A stretch of 64,000 nt of DNA from Mycobacterium basiliense (GCF_900292015.1 NZ_LR130759.1:3782001-3846000), one strand, 5' to 3'. Shown: positions 48,221-57,409, numbered from the stretch's first letter. Program-made: numbers and translations. Notes: a model not told the origin generated them from the sequence alone.

Positions 48221-49654
48221 TTGACGATTCTTCTGGTCAATCCGCCCGGCGTCCGCGGAAATGGACGATCATTCATCGGCGAACAGCTGCTCGGGGACCC
48301 ACAGCTGTATGCGTCCATGCCAATGGAGCATCTCGGGTTGATGTCGATCAAGGCATACGCCAAGACCCAAGGGATCGATATCACAACCGTCAACGGTTTG
48401 GTTGCCGGGCACCGATCGGTGGAAGAGACATGGCGGGCCATGCAGCGCGCCGTTCGCGTCTCGGGAGCACCCCGGCTTATCGGCCTTTCCTGCATCGATA
48501 CGTTTCCCGAGGTGCTGTGGCTAGCCCAGCGGGCCCGCGAAACCTGGGAAGGCGTGCACATTGCGCTCGGGAATGCGATCGCAACGCTGAACTACGAACG
48601 CATCCTGCGCCAGCATGACTGCTTCGATTTCGTCATCGTCGGCGACGGAGAACTCGCCTTCACCAAGCTGGCCTTGGCCGTGGCCAACAATGCTGCCGTC
48701 GACCACGTGCCCGGCCTTGCCCGCCGCGATGACCAGGGCCACATCGTCTGCTCCCCCGCCACCCTGGTCGACCTCGACGAGTTGCCCCGCCCGGCTCGCG
48801 ACGAGTTACCCACCGTTCTTGCCGACGGCTTCGCCGCCTCGGTGTTCTCCACCCGCGGATGCCCCTACCGCTGCACATTTTGTGGCACCGGAGCCATGTC
48901 GGCCATGTTTGGCCGCAACAGCTACCGAGCCAAATCGGTGGACGCCGTCGTCGACGAAATCGAATACCTGAAGTCAGACTTCAACATCAATTTCCTCTCC
49001 ATCACCGATGACCTGTTCGTGTCCAAACACCCCAGCTCACAGCAACGCGCCGCCGACTTTGCCAGCACAATGTTGCGCCGAGGCATCGACATCAACTTCA
49101 TGGTCGATATCCGGCTGGACTCCGTCGTGGACCTAGACCTGTACAAGCACCTGCACCGAGCGGGACTGCGTCGAGTCTTCATCGGCCTGGAAACGGGCTC
49201 CTATGACCAGCTGCGCGCCTACCGCAAGCAGATCCTCAATCGGGGCCAAGATCCCGCGGACGTGATCAATGCACTACAGCGGCTGGGAATTGAGGTCATC
49301 CCCGGCACCATCATGTTCCACCCCACCGTGCAACCAGACGAGCTACGCGAGACCGCACGCCTGCTGCGGGCGACGAAATTTACCTCCACCTACAAGTTCA
49401 TGGGCAGGATTACTCCCTATCCCGGAACGCCGCTGTACCAGGCATACTCGGCGGCGGGCTATCTCACCTCCGAATGGCCCCTGGGGCAATGGGATTTCGT
49501 CGACCCGGAGGCCGCGCGGGTATATGCCGATGTCGTCGCCCGGATCGCCCCAGAGGTAGGGATGAACTTCGATACGGCCGAAGAGTATTTTCTCTCGCGA
49601 CTCGATGACTGGGATAAAGTGATCGCCGGTCGAACTGCCGCAATGGCAGGCTGA
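48221..49654 (+). CDS. Cobalamin-dependent-type (class B) radical SAM protein, copy 1
   Basis: A 477-residue protein with an N-terminal B12-binding-like domain (about 1-150: ILLVNPPGV, MEHLGLMSIKAYA, FVIVGDGELAFTKLA) and a radical SAM core. The 4Fe-4S cluster motif is RGCPYRCTFCGT, with Cys at residues 214, 218 and 221. FIGLETGSYDQLRAYRK near 330 fits the SAM-binding barrel strands. The B12 domain lacks the classic DxHxxG His, as in many such enzymes. The start is TTG at 48221 with GGAG seven bases upstream. The reaction is unknown; relatives do methylations or ring rearrangements on lipids, pigments and antibiotics. Confidence 0.9.
   Translation: MTILLVNPPGVRGNGRSFIGEQLLGDPQLYASMPMEHLGLMSIKAYAKTQGIDITTVNGLVAGHRSVEETWRAMQRAVRVSGAPRLIGLSCIDTFPEVLWLAQRARETWEGVHIALGNAIATLNYERILRQHDCFDFVIVGDGELAFTKLALAVANNAAVDHVPGLARRDDQGHIVCSPATLVDLDELPRPARDELPTVLADGFAASVFSTRGCPYRCTFCGTGAMSAMFGRNSYRAKSVDAVVDEIEYLKSDFNINFLSITDDLFVSKHPSSQQRAADFASTMLRRGIDINFMVDIRLDSVVDLDLYKHLHRAGLRRVFIGLETGSYDQLRAYRKQILNRGQDPADVINALQRLGIEVIPGTIMFHPTVQPDELRETARLLRATKFTSTYKFMGRITPYPGTPLYQAYSAAGYLTSEWPLGQWDFVDPEAARVYADVVARIAPEVGMNFDTAEEYFLSRLDDWDKVIAGRTAAMAG
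48493..49252 (+). repeat. Near-identical tract shared by the two radical SAM genes (copy 1)
   Basis: Bases 48493-48985 match the second gene (offset 1607) with one difference at 48689, and bases 49006-49252 match without a difference that I found. A short diverged island lies between. On both sides the genes diverge clearly. This is the pattern left by gene conversion. Confidence 0.75.
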
Positions 49655-49708
49655 CACATTTTCCGACCTCCGCGCGTATTACGGGCTGGCGGGTACCCTT
49701 ACCATCCC

Positions 49709-49755
49709 CCAATCGGTGGGCACACATCAACCACTTATTTGCCCGATTGGCGGAC
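49709..49755 (+). promoter_or_regulatory. Paired 13-bp boxes upstream of radical SAM copy 2
   Basis: CCAATCGGTGGGC at 49709-49721 and CCGATTGGCGGAC at 49743-49755 repeat the two boxes seen before copy 1, again offset by 34 bp. The bases between the boxes differ from copy 1, so the boxes themselves are what is conserved. The second ends 72 bp before the TTG start. Presence between the two genes suggests copy 2 has its own promoter. Confidence 0.55.
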
Positions 49756-49827
49756 AGAAACGCGTGGCAAGGCGAGGATAGGTTTGCCAACTAACTCATC
49801 AACAATTCTTCCGGTACGGGGTCCGAC

Positions 49828-51261
49828 TTGACGATTCTTCTGGTCAATCCTCCCGGCGTCCGCGAATACGGACGCTCATACGTTGGCGAACAAAAACTTG
49901 GCGATCCGCGCTTGTATGCGTCCATGCCAATGGAGCATCTCGGGTTGATGTCGATCAAGGCATACGCCGAGGCTCAAGGGCTAGAAATCACCAGCGTCAA
50001 CGGATTGGTCGCTGGCCATACGTGCGTTGAGGAGACGTGGGCGGCCATGCAGCGCGCCGCTCGTTTCTCCGGTACGCCGCGACTTGTCGGATTTTCCTCC
50101 ATCGATACGTTTCCCGAGGTGCTGTGGCTAGCCCAGCGGGCCCGCGAAACCTGGGAAGGCGTGCACATTGCGCTCGGGAATGCGATCGCAACGCTGAACT
50201 ACGAACGCATCCTGCGCCAGCATGACTGCTTCGATTTCGTCATCGTCGGCGACGGAGAACTCGCCTTCACCAAGCTGGCCTTGGCCGTGGCCAACGATGC
50301 TGCCGTCGACCACGTGCCCGGCCTTGCCCGCCGCGATGACCAGGGCCACATCGTCTGCTCCCCCGCCACCCTGGTCGACCTCGACGAGTTGCCCCGCCCG
50401 GCTCGCGACGAGTTACCCACCGTTCTTGCCGACGGCTTCGCCGCCTCGGTGTTCTCCACCCGCGGATGCCCCTACCGCTGCACATTTTGTGGCACCGGAG
50501 CCATGTCGGCCATGTTTGGCCGCAACAGCTACCGAGCCAAATCGGTGGACGCCGTCGTCGACGAAATCGAATACCTGAAGTCAGACTTCAACCTTGATTT
50601 CGTCTTTATCAGCGATGACCTGTTCGTGTCCAAACACCCCAGCTCACAGCAACGCGCCGCCGACTTTGCCAGCACAATGTTGCGCCGAGGCATCGACATC
50701 AACTTCATGGTCGATATCCGGCTGGACTCCGTCGTGGACCTAGACCTGTACAAGCACCTGCACCGAGCGGGACTGCGTCGAGTCTTCATCGGCCTGGAAA
50801 CGGGCTCCTATGACCAGCTGCGCGCCTACCGCAAGCAGATCCTCAATCGGGGCCAAGATGCCGCGGACACGGTAATCGCCCTGCAGCGGCTGGGAATCGA
50901 GGTCATCCCCGGCACCATCATGTTCCACCCCACCGTGCAACCAGACGAGCTACGCGAGACCGCACGCCTGCTGCGGGCGACAAGGTACACGAACGCCTTC
51001 AAGTTCCTCGGCCGGATCCTTCCGTATCCGGGAACTCAGTTGTACCAGCAATACTCCGATGCGGGTTACCTCACCTCCGAATGGCCGCTCGGTCAATGGG
51101 ATTTCGTCGACCCGGAAGCCACCCGGGTATACCAAGATATCGCCGGCCTGATCGGTCCCAACCCCGAGATAACCTTCGACGAGGCCGAGGCATTCTTTCT
51201 CGCCCGACTCGACGAATGGGACGAACTCATCGCCCACCGCACCGCCCCGGTGGCCAGCTGA
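49828..51261 (+). CDS. Cobalamin-dependent-type (class B) radical SAM protein, copy 2
   Basis: A 477-residue paralogue of the preceding gene, same length and domain order, with the cluster motif RGCPYRCTFCGT at residues 214-221. The first 90 and last 95 residues differ clearly from copy 1 (for example RYTNAFKFLGRILPYPGTQ against KFTSTYKFMGRITPYPGTP), while the middle is almost identical. Differences in the middle are Asn to Asp near 157, the island FNLDFVFISD, and DAADTVIALQ. The C-terminus may set substrate choice. The start is TTG at 49828, equivalent to copy 1. Its 3' end lies 7 bp from the convergent channel gene. Confidence 0.9.
   Translation: MTILLVNPPGVREYGRSYVGEQKLGDPRLYASMPMEHLGLMSIKAYAEAQGLEITSVNGLVAGHTCVEETWAAMQRAARFSGTPRLVGFSSIDTFPEVLWLAQRARETWEGVHIALGNAIATLNYERILRQHDCFDFVIVGDGELAFTKLALAVANDAAVDHVPGLARRDDQGHIVCSPATLVDLDELPRPARDELPTVLADGFAASVFSTRGCPYRCTFCGTGAMSAMFGRNSYRAKSVDAVVDEIEYLKSDFNLDFVFISDDLFVSKHPSSQQRAADFASTMLRRGIDINFMVDIRLDSVVDLDLYKHLHRAGLRRVFIGLETGSYDQLRAYRKQILNRGQDAADTVIALQRLGIEVIPGTIMFHPTVQPDELRETARLLRATRYTNAFKFLGRILPYPGTQLYQQYSDAGYLTSEWPLGQWDFVDPEATRVYQDIAGLIGPNPEITFDEAEAFFLARLDEWDELIAHRTAPVAS
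50100..50859 (+). repeat. Near-identical tract shared by the two radical SAM genes (copy 2)
   Basis: Partner of the tract at 48493-49252. It encodes the cluster-binding segment and most of the radical SAM barrel, the part least likely to vary between paralogues. DNA-level near-identity, including third codon positions, indicates recent exchange rather than protein constraint. Confidence 0.75.
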
Positions 51262-51268
51262 CAGCGGG

Positions 51269-52672
51269 CTAGCCAACCCGTTCCCGTTGCGTTACCCGCT
51301 GCGCCTTGCCCTGGCGCTCATCGATGAGGCGGCCCAATTCCTGTAACAGTGTGGGCTTGCTCATGACCACACGCTCGAGATGTTCTCGATCAATCTCCAA
51401 TGTGGTTACCTCCTCCAACGCCATCGCGCCCGAGGGATTGGGTTGCCGGGTCAACGCGGTCAACCCCAAGAAGGCACCCGCGTTGAGCGTGCCGATGCCG
51501 ACCACGGAACCGTCCTCCGCCGTCACCGTGAGACGAACACTGCCGGCGATGATGAAAATCATCGCTTTGGGCACGGCGCCCGCGTGTTGCACGACTTCGT
51601 CGGTGCCGTACCGAACGACCTTCGCGTAGGGAACCAACAACTGTTGATCGACCAGACCTAGCCGCAGCTCCGGCACGACCACGGTGCGCAACGCGTCCTG
51701 CACGCGTTCGGTGGTCGAGAAGTCATCGTCGGCGTCGTCAAGATGTAACCCCTCGCGACGCGCGGCATACCAGACCCAGCGCGCAAATGTGGCTTGCGCG
51801 GCGCCGTCCTCGGCGGGTGATCTGAGCCGGATTGTGGTGCGGTACTCCGCACCCCCGAGGGCAACGGTGGTGGGCATGACCCCGACCTTGAGATTGGGCA
51901 AAGCCCCGGCAACCCGTGTCAGCATCGCGCATACCTTGTCCGGCGGGTCCGCTACGGCGAATTTGGTTGTGATGCTGCACTTGTGGGAGCCGCCCGGGCG
52001 GCTGAGGTTGGTGAAAGACGTCGTCGCCAGCATCGAATTCGGGGTGATCCGCAACCCGCTTCCGGTTTCGATGTGTACGGCACGCCAATTCACCTCCACG
52101 ACGCGTCCCCGCGCGGTGGGCGTGTCCAGCCAGTCATTGATCCGGAACGGCTGTTCGAACAGCATGAACAAGCCCGACACGATCTGGCCGACGGAGTTTT
52201 GCAGCATCAGGCCGATGACGACCGACGTCACGCCCAGCGCTGTGAAGATGCCACCGACCCGCACACCCCAGATGTAGGACAGAATCATCGCTAGGCCGAC
52301 GCCGATCAGCGCAAACCGGGCGACATCGAGGAAGATCGTGGGAAGCCGCTTGCGCCAGCTCTCTTCTGGCGCACCTTGAAACACGGCCGCGTTGAGCCCG
52401 GACAGCAGCAACACCAGCACCAAAAATCCGAAGAGGGTGGTGAGGATCCGCACCAGCCCGTCGTCGGCGGGGATCTGGGACACCTTGACGAGGATCAGCA
52501 GCAGCGCCGCCAGGGGCAGCAGATAGTTGCGTAGCAGGGTTACCTGCCTGGCCAAATGACTGTTCCGGCGCACGAGCGAGTTATGCAGCTCGGTAAGCAC
52601 GATCAGCGCGGCCGGCAAACCGATCGCGATGCCGACGGCCCAGTGAAACCACGACGCACCAAACAGGTTCAT
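51269..52672 (-). CDS. MscS-family channel with C-terminal cyclic-nucleotide-binding-like domain (copy 2)
   Basis: A 467-residue paralogue of the channel at 44310-45722 with the same layout: N-terminal helices (1-150), MscS core SVVIGLMLQNSVGQIVSGL, FEQPFRINDWLDTPTARGR, and a cNMP-binding-like domain (about 345-450). The cassette GAFLGLTALTRQPNPSGAMA again has no Glu or Arg at the phosphate-contacting positions. ATG at 52672 overlaps the cyclase stop as ATGA. The MscS core is the best conserved part between copies. It could open in response to membrane tension, to direct contact with the cyclase-like partner, or to an unknown ligand. Confidence 0.88.
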   Translation of the reverse strand: MNLFGASWFHWAVGIAIGLPAALIVLTELHNSLVRRNSHLARQVTLLRNYLLPLAALLLILVKVSQIPADDGLVRILTTLFGFLVLVLLLSGLNAAVFQGAPEESWRKRLPTIFLDVARFALIGVGLAMILSYIWGVRVGGIFTALGVTSVVIGLMLQNSVGQIVSGLFMLFEQPFRINDWLDTPTARGRVVEVNWRAVHIETGSGLRITPNSMLATTSFTNLSRPGGSHKCSITTKFAVADPPDKVCAMLTRVAGALPNLKVGVMPTTVALGGAEYRTTIRLRSPAEDGAAQATFARWVWYAARREGLHLDDADDDFSTTERVQDALRTVVVPELRLGLVDQQLLVPYAKVVRYGTDEVVQHAGAVPKAMIFIIAGSVRLTVTAEDGSVVGIGTLNAGAFLGLTALTRQPNPSGAMALEEVTTLEIDREHLERVVMSKPTLLQELGRLIDERQGKAQRVTQRERVG

Positions 52673-54861
52673 GATCGCTCCGATAATCGGTAGATCGGCT
52701 GCTCTTGTCCGCCGACCGAGATCGTGCCCGCCGGCGTGAACTGGCGCACGTCCCTCATCGACTCGTACACCTGCGAGGTGACGTAGATGCCGGGTTGGGG
52801 TGAACCACTGTGCATTTGATAAGCCAGACTGACCGCCGCCCCCCACATGTCGTAGGCAACACTTGATCGGCCGACCAGCCCGCTGGTGACATTGCCGGTG
52901 TTGATACCGGCGCGCAGCCCCAGTTCGTGTCCACTTTGGTGGTTGAAGCGCTCGATGATGCGCCGCATCTCGAGAGCGAAGTCGACCGTTCGCCCAACGT
53001 TGTCCAACCGCGGCGTGGTAACCCCGCAGCTGGCCAAGTACCCATTGTGCAAGGTACGGATCCGCTCGACGCCAAGGGATTCGGCAGCCGAGTCGAATTG
53101 CCGGAACAGGTCGTCGACGATGGCAACCAACGCATTGCCCGACAGCTTGCTGGAAATCTCGTCCAGACCCAGGATGTCGGCGAAGACCACCGTGACGTCC
53201 TGGTGTTCTTGGGCAATGGTCTGTTCACCCTCGCGATACCGTTGCACTACCGGCTCGGGCATCATCGACAACAGCAAGCGATCGTTTTCTCGGCGCTGCT
53301 CGTTGAGCAGATCCTCCTTGATCTCCAGATTTCGGCTCATCTCGTTGAACGCCGTTGTCAAGTCGCCGATTTCGTCGCTGGACGTGACGGGGATCGCGAC
53401 GTTGTAGTCGCCGGAGCTAATTTTCTGCGTGCCGGCTTCGAGTCGCCGGATCGGCCGCACCATTGCCTGAGCGATCAGCATCGAGGCCACGCAGATGACG
53501 AAGACCATCGCCACGGTGACCAACACCAGGGCCCTGCTGAACGCTGCCGCAGCCGCGAATGCGGCGGAATCATCGCGAGTTGCCAAGATCGACCAGTGCA
53601 GATCCGAATTCGGTACATTCAACGGCGCGTAGGCCTCTAGTTCCGGGTTGCCCGTGTAGTCGACGGCAGCAACCGTTCCGGTCTGGCCGCGTTGGGCGGC
53701 ACGCAAACCTTCGCTAGCCACCGGCTGCAGCAACGTGGTACCGCCGATTTGGATCGCTCGGTTTGCCACATCGGGCGGTGTGCCCGCGGCCACCGTTTGT
53801 CGCCGGTACTCTTCGGGGTCCTGCAGGAAAAGCCTTGAGTCGGAGCGCATAAAACCGTCCGGGCCGGCAAGATAGGTCTCCGTGCCGTCGCCCATGCCGG
53901 CGGATTCCCACCGCTTGTTGGCGGTCATGATCCGGTTGATCTTCGCGATCGGCAGCGGCAGGGCCAACACACCTTCGGTCTTGCCGCCCGCCAGCACCGG
54001 GGCCACCAGCCACGCCGTCGGCACGTCAAGTTGTGGCTGATAGGGCTTGAAGTCAGTGATCCAGGTGAAGTCAACGGCATTGGCGCCCAACGCCTTGAGA
54101 TAGGCATCACGCAGATTGGATTCGCGATACGGTCCGGTCAAAATGTTGGTGCCGAGGTCGGGATCCTTGCTCAGGCTGTAAACGATGTTGCCCCGGGTGT
54201 CCAGCAGCACCGCATCGTCGTAGTCAAAGCGAGTAACGATCTCCCGGAAGTAGCCGTTGAATCGTGCGTTGGCCGCCGACCACGCGCTGCCGTCGCCCGC
54301 GTCGTCAAATCGCTCCGAATCTTGGTCCGAACTAAAGGGAGCGGTGTAGTAGGCCTGCAGGTACTTCTGCGCGGGAGACGTCGGCAGCAGCGCAGTGATG
54401 TCGAGTTTTTCACCGGTCACCCGTTCGACCGGTTTGATGAGCTGGTTGTTGTAGTAGTTGACGATCGCCTGTTGCTGGTCGGGACTTATCGTTGCGTCGG
54501 AGAGCTGATCAAAGCCGGCGGTGAACTGGGCGACCGCCTCCACGACGGTCAACCCGCGGGCATAGATGACCAGCGAGTTCGTCAGGTCAGAAAACAGTGT
54601 CTCGATTGCCCGCGTCTGCGATTCGCGCAGTTCGGTCAGGCGTTCATAGGCAGCCGTCTTTAGCGAGGACCGACCGGTTTGATAGCCGACGGCCAGGATT
54701 GCCGCCACCGACGCTAGGCTCGACAGCAGCAGCAGCACCATCAGCTTGGATTGGATACTTACCCGCAAGCGCGGCCGACGGCGACGCTCGAGCCTCGCGC
54801 GTAGGTGGACCGGTGCGGCGTGTGCCGCCGGCGGCGAATCTGTTGCCTCGCCCGTCGTCAA
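52669..54861 (-). CDS. Membrane sensor-HAMP-class III nucleotidyl cyclase-like protein (copy 2)
   Basis: A 730-residue paralogue of the copy 1 cyclase, from TTG at 54861 behind AGAAAGGAACC. The length equals that recalled for M. tuberculosis Rv2435c, so this may be the ancestral copy. The order is TM1, Cache-like sensor, TM2, HAMP, signalling helix, cyclase domain. VVFADILGLDEI keeps the first metal Asp, but ERIRTLHNGYLA has Asn at the second and Arg at the substrate Lys position, and GAAVSLAYQ lacks the Asn-Arg pair. The sensor domains are less similar between copies than the HAMP-cyclase parts, so they may see different signals. Confidence 0.88.
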   Translation of the reverse strand: MTTGEATDSPPAAHAAPVHLRARLERRRRPRLRVSIQSKLMVLLLLSSLASVAAILAVGYQTGRSSLKTAAYERLTELRESQTRAIETLFSDLTNSLVIYARGLTVVEAVAQFTAGFDQLSDATISPDQQQAIVNYYNNQLIKPVERVTGEKLDITALLPTSPAQKYLQAYYTAPFSSDQDSERFDDAGDGSAWSAANARFNGYFREIVTRFDYDDAVLLDTRGNIVYSLSKDPDLGTNILTGPYRESNLRDAYLKALGANAVDFTWITDFKPYQPQLDVPTAWLVAPVLAGGKTEGVLALPLPIAKINRIMTANKRWESAGMGDGTETYLAGPDGFMRSDSRLFLQDPEEYRRQTVAAGTPPDVANRAIQIGGTTLLQPVASEGLRAAQRGQTGTVAAVDYTGNPELEAYAPLNVPNSDLHWSILATRDDSAAFAAAAAFSRALVLVTVAMVFVICVASMLIAQAMVRPIRRLEAGTQKISSGDYNVAIPVTSSDEIGDLTTAFNEMSRNLEIKEDLLNEQRRENDRLLLSMMPEPVVQRYREGEQTIAQEHQDVTVVFADILGLDEISSKLSGNALVAIVDDLFRQFDSAAESLGVERIRTLHNGYLASCGVTTPRLDNVGRTVDFALEMRRIIERFNHQSGHELGLRAGINTGNVTSGLVGRSSVAYDMWGAAVSLAYQMHSGSPQPGIYVTSQVYESMRDVRQFTPAGTISVGGQEQPIYRLSERS

Positions 54862-55761
54862 CAGGGTTCCTTTCTGCCCTAGGCCCCCCGACTGCTCTAC
54901 GATGCACCGATCATCCGGCAGACGGGCGCCGACACGCAGCGAAAGCTGCGCTGAAGCTGCATTCGGCGGCCGCACTGTGGAAGAGCCAACATCTACCGCT
55001 CGTCGACGAGATGACAACCGGAGTCTGGGTAGTCGGCAAAGGGCAACCGAGCGGTCGCCGACGCTCGGCGGTGGCATCGACTTGGAGGCGCCAGCCAGCT
55101 GATGCGCGACGGGCACGGGGACGCCGCGGCCGTCCGGCCGGGACGGCCGCGGCGCTCGCCTACCGCTGGCCTAATCCGCGCTGTCCCGGGTTTGGGCCCG
55201 GCGTTGGGGGCGGCTCGATGAGGAGATCCCGGTTTCCCGCTGGTGCGGAATTCGGATCTCGCTAACGACATTCTTCGGGATGTGACCGGTTCTGCTGGCG
55301 ACCAGAATTCATCGATCAGACAATTATTGATGTCCGGAAAATTCGTTGACTTATGAATTATAGAATTGCCCGAACAGACCCAGTCTGGTAACCAGCAACG
55401 TAAAGTTCACTCCGCCCAATCCCGTTTCTCACGGCGCCCGAGGCGGATAACACGCAATGGCTGACTCCGGTGGTTTTAACCATCACAATCGCGATGTTGC
55501 CAGGCCGGGCCAACGGCCGACCACCGCGCCGCGGATCACCTCACTCCAGCATGGAAAACCCCACATAAATACCCTTCTTCACCCGAGACTGACCGTGGGT
55601 TCGAGCGCTGTCGGGCACCGCCGATTGCGCCACAATCAGACGCGCCCACCATCGGTGCATCCCGTGAGAATTGCCCGGCTCTGCGGAGCAAACGCGAAAA
55701 GTTCGGCAGTGGCTACAGGCTTCACAACACACGTAATAGCGGGTGTCAGTCGGCGGATCGA
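54862..55761. other. Gene-poor region between cyclase copy 2 and the PGRS ORF
   Basis: About 900 bp without a convincing gene. The part 55270-55380 is unusually AT-rich for this genome (around GAATTATAGAATTG) and may hold promoters. No PE-domain coding sequence was found although a PGRS ORF follows. The two 13-bp boxes of the radical SAM promoters were not found here. Confidence 0.4.
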
Positions 55762-56901
55762 TTGACCGGCGACGGCGCCGACGGGGCACCGGGCAAGCCG
55801 GCGGCAACGCGGGGCTGCTTATCGGCAAACGGCGGCACGGGCGGGTCCGGCGCGGCCGGCCAGCGCGGCGGGGCCGGCGGGGCCGCCGGTCTGATCGGCA
55901 ACGGCGGTGCCGGCGGAGCCGGTGGGGTCGGCGGGCCCGGCCAGGCCGGTGGCACCGGGGGCAACGGCGGGGCCGGTGGGCTGGTGTTCGGTCAGGGCGG
56001 CGCCGGCGGAGTCGGCGGAGCCGGCGGGGTCGGCGGAGCCGGCGGGGTCGGCGGAGTGAACGTGGCGGGCGGGACCGGCGGGACCGGCGGGATCGGCGGG
56101 ACCGGCGGCGCCAATGGGTTGTTCGGGGCCGCCGGTTCCGGTGGCAACGGCGGTGCTGGCGGCGATGGTGCCACGGGTGACACCGGTCCGGCCGGTGGGA
56201 CCGGCGGGACCGGATCGGCGGGTGGCACCGGGGGGCCGGCGGGGGCCAGTCACTTCTTGGGCCGGGCCGGTGATGGTGGTAGCGGCGGTTCCGGTGGCGG
56301 CGGTGGCGCGGGTGGAGCCGGTGGCACCGGTGTGGGGTCAGGCCTGGCCGGCGGTACCGGTGGGGACGGTGGTGCTGGCGGCCATGCGGGCGTCGGCGGC
56401 GCCGCGGGTGCCGGTGGTCCACTGGTCACCCCAGGCCACGTGGGCAGCACCGGAATCGGGGGCATCGGCGGCAACGGAGGCACCGGCGGAACCGGCGATG
56501 TCGCCACCGCCGGGGGTGACGGCGGCAACGGGGGCAACGGCGGTGCCGGCATCGCCGGTGTCGGCGGGGGAACCGGCGGTGCCGGCGGTATCGGCGGCAA
56601 CGGGGGCGGCGGCAGCGACGCGGCCCAGCTAGGTGCCAGCGGCGGTACCGGCGGTGACGGCGGCAAGGGTGGCGGCGGCGGTAATGCCACCGACGGCGGC
56701 AACGGGGGCACCGGCGGTACCGGTGGCACCGCCGGCGACGGCGGCAAGGGCCAAGTCGGTGATCTGAATGCGAACGGCGGTGGCGGCGGCCGCGGCGGTG
56801 GCGGCGGCGCCGGAGGTATTGGGGCCGCCGGCGCCGGGGGCGGAGGCGGCGCTGCGTCCGGACGCCCCGGCCAGACCGGCAGCGACGGCAATCCCGGATG
56901 A
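55762..56901 (+). pseudogene. PGRS-repeat ORF lacking its PE domain, with two compensating frame changes
   Basis: A 379-codon frame of Gly-Gly-X repeats. It opens at TTG 55762 with LTGDGADG, which corresponds to the linker LIGDGADG found about 120 residues into normal PE_PGRS proteins, so the whole PE domain is absent. The typical text [12 protein letters not shown] is present at about 55791-55826 but in the next frame over, and an extra A in the run 55827-55829 restores the frame. This suggests decay by indels. Without a PE domain it should not be exported by ESX-5. It might still be annotated as a coding gene. Confidence 0.65.
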
Positions 56902-57409
56902 ACCCGCACGTCTAGCCGGACGCTGGCGCCTCCACGATTTATTAGCTGTATCGAGACCAGCGTTCGCCGATCACGGAAAGCATTATTTTCCAACGGATTT
57001 TCGGATCACAGTGCAAGTCCGTTAAGCAAGCCGATGTGCCTGCGTAGCCGTTGCTAGCCGGATCCACCTACCTTCGGGGACGAACCCAGGCCGACACCCC
57101 GCCGCGATCTGTTGGACCCCGCGGATCGTGCGCGATGGCTGAGACGACTCGGCTTGATCCATGCGGCCGCCGTAGAAATTTCCGCGAGAGCCACCGCTCG
57201 GGTGTTTACCGTCGCCGATAACCTCGAGCGCCGGAATGCAACCAATAAAGTTGACCACCAGCGCATCTGGTGATCACGTTCGGTGCCGAGCGCTATTGCG
57301 GCGCCGACGGAGCGCTCGAAGCGCTCCAGCGGCAGCGCCGTGCACGCCACCGGAGCCGGCTTCAGCGAAGCTCTACACCTGGGTAGGGAACTCAGGGAAG
57401 GCTGACCCG
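56902..57409. other. Intergenic region between PGRS ORF and nadE
   Basis: About 508 bp between convergent features. Small minus-strand frames are present but unrecognisable. A perfect 8-bp stem with a 3-base loop lies at 57309-57327 and is listed separately. Confidence 0.4.
57309..57327. terminator. Hairpin downstream of nadE
   Basis: GGAGCGCT, loop CGA, AGCGCTCC form a perfect stem 83 bp past the nadE stop. There is no T-run after it, as is common in mycobacteria, so a role in termination is only possible. Confidence 0.35.

Noticed and set aside
48221..51261. Assembly artefact creating two radical SAM genes
   Set aside because: The copies differ at both ends, in an internal island and in the spacer between boxes, so they are two real loci, although the shared tract deserves long-read confirmation.
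54862..55116. N-terminal extension of cyclase copy 2 to 55116
   Set aside because: AGAAAGGAACC before TTG at 54861 fits translation, and this start corresponds to that of copy 1 and to the length recalled for Rv2435c.
55340..55375. AT-rich segment with TTGACT and TATAGA as a promoter
   Set aside because: The two hexamers are only about 7 bp apart, too close for a sigma-A promoter.
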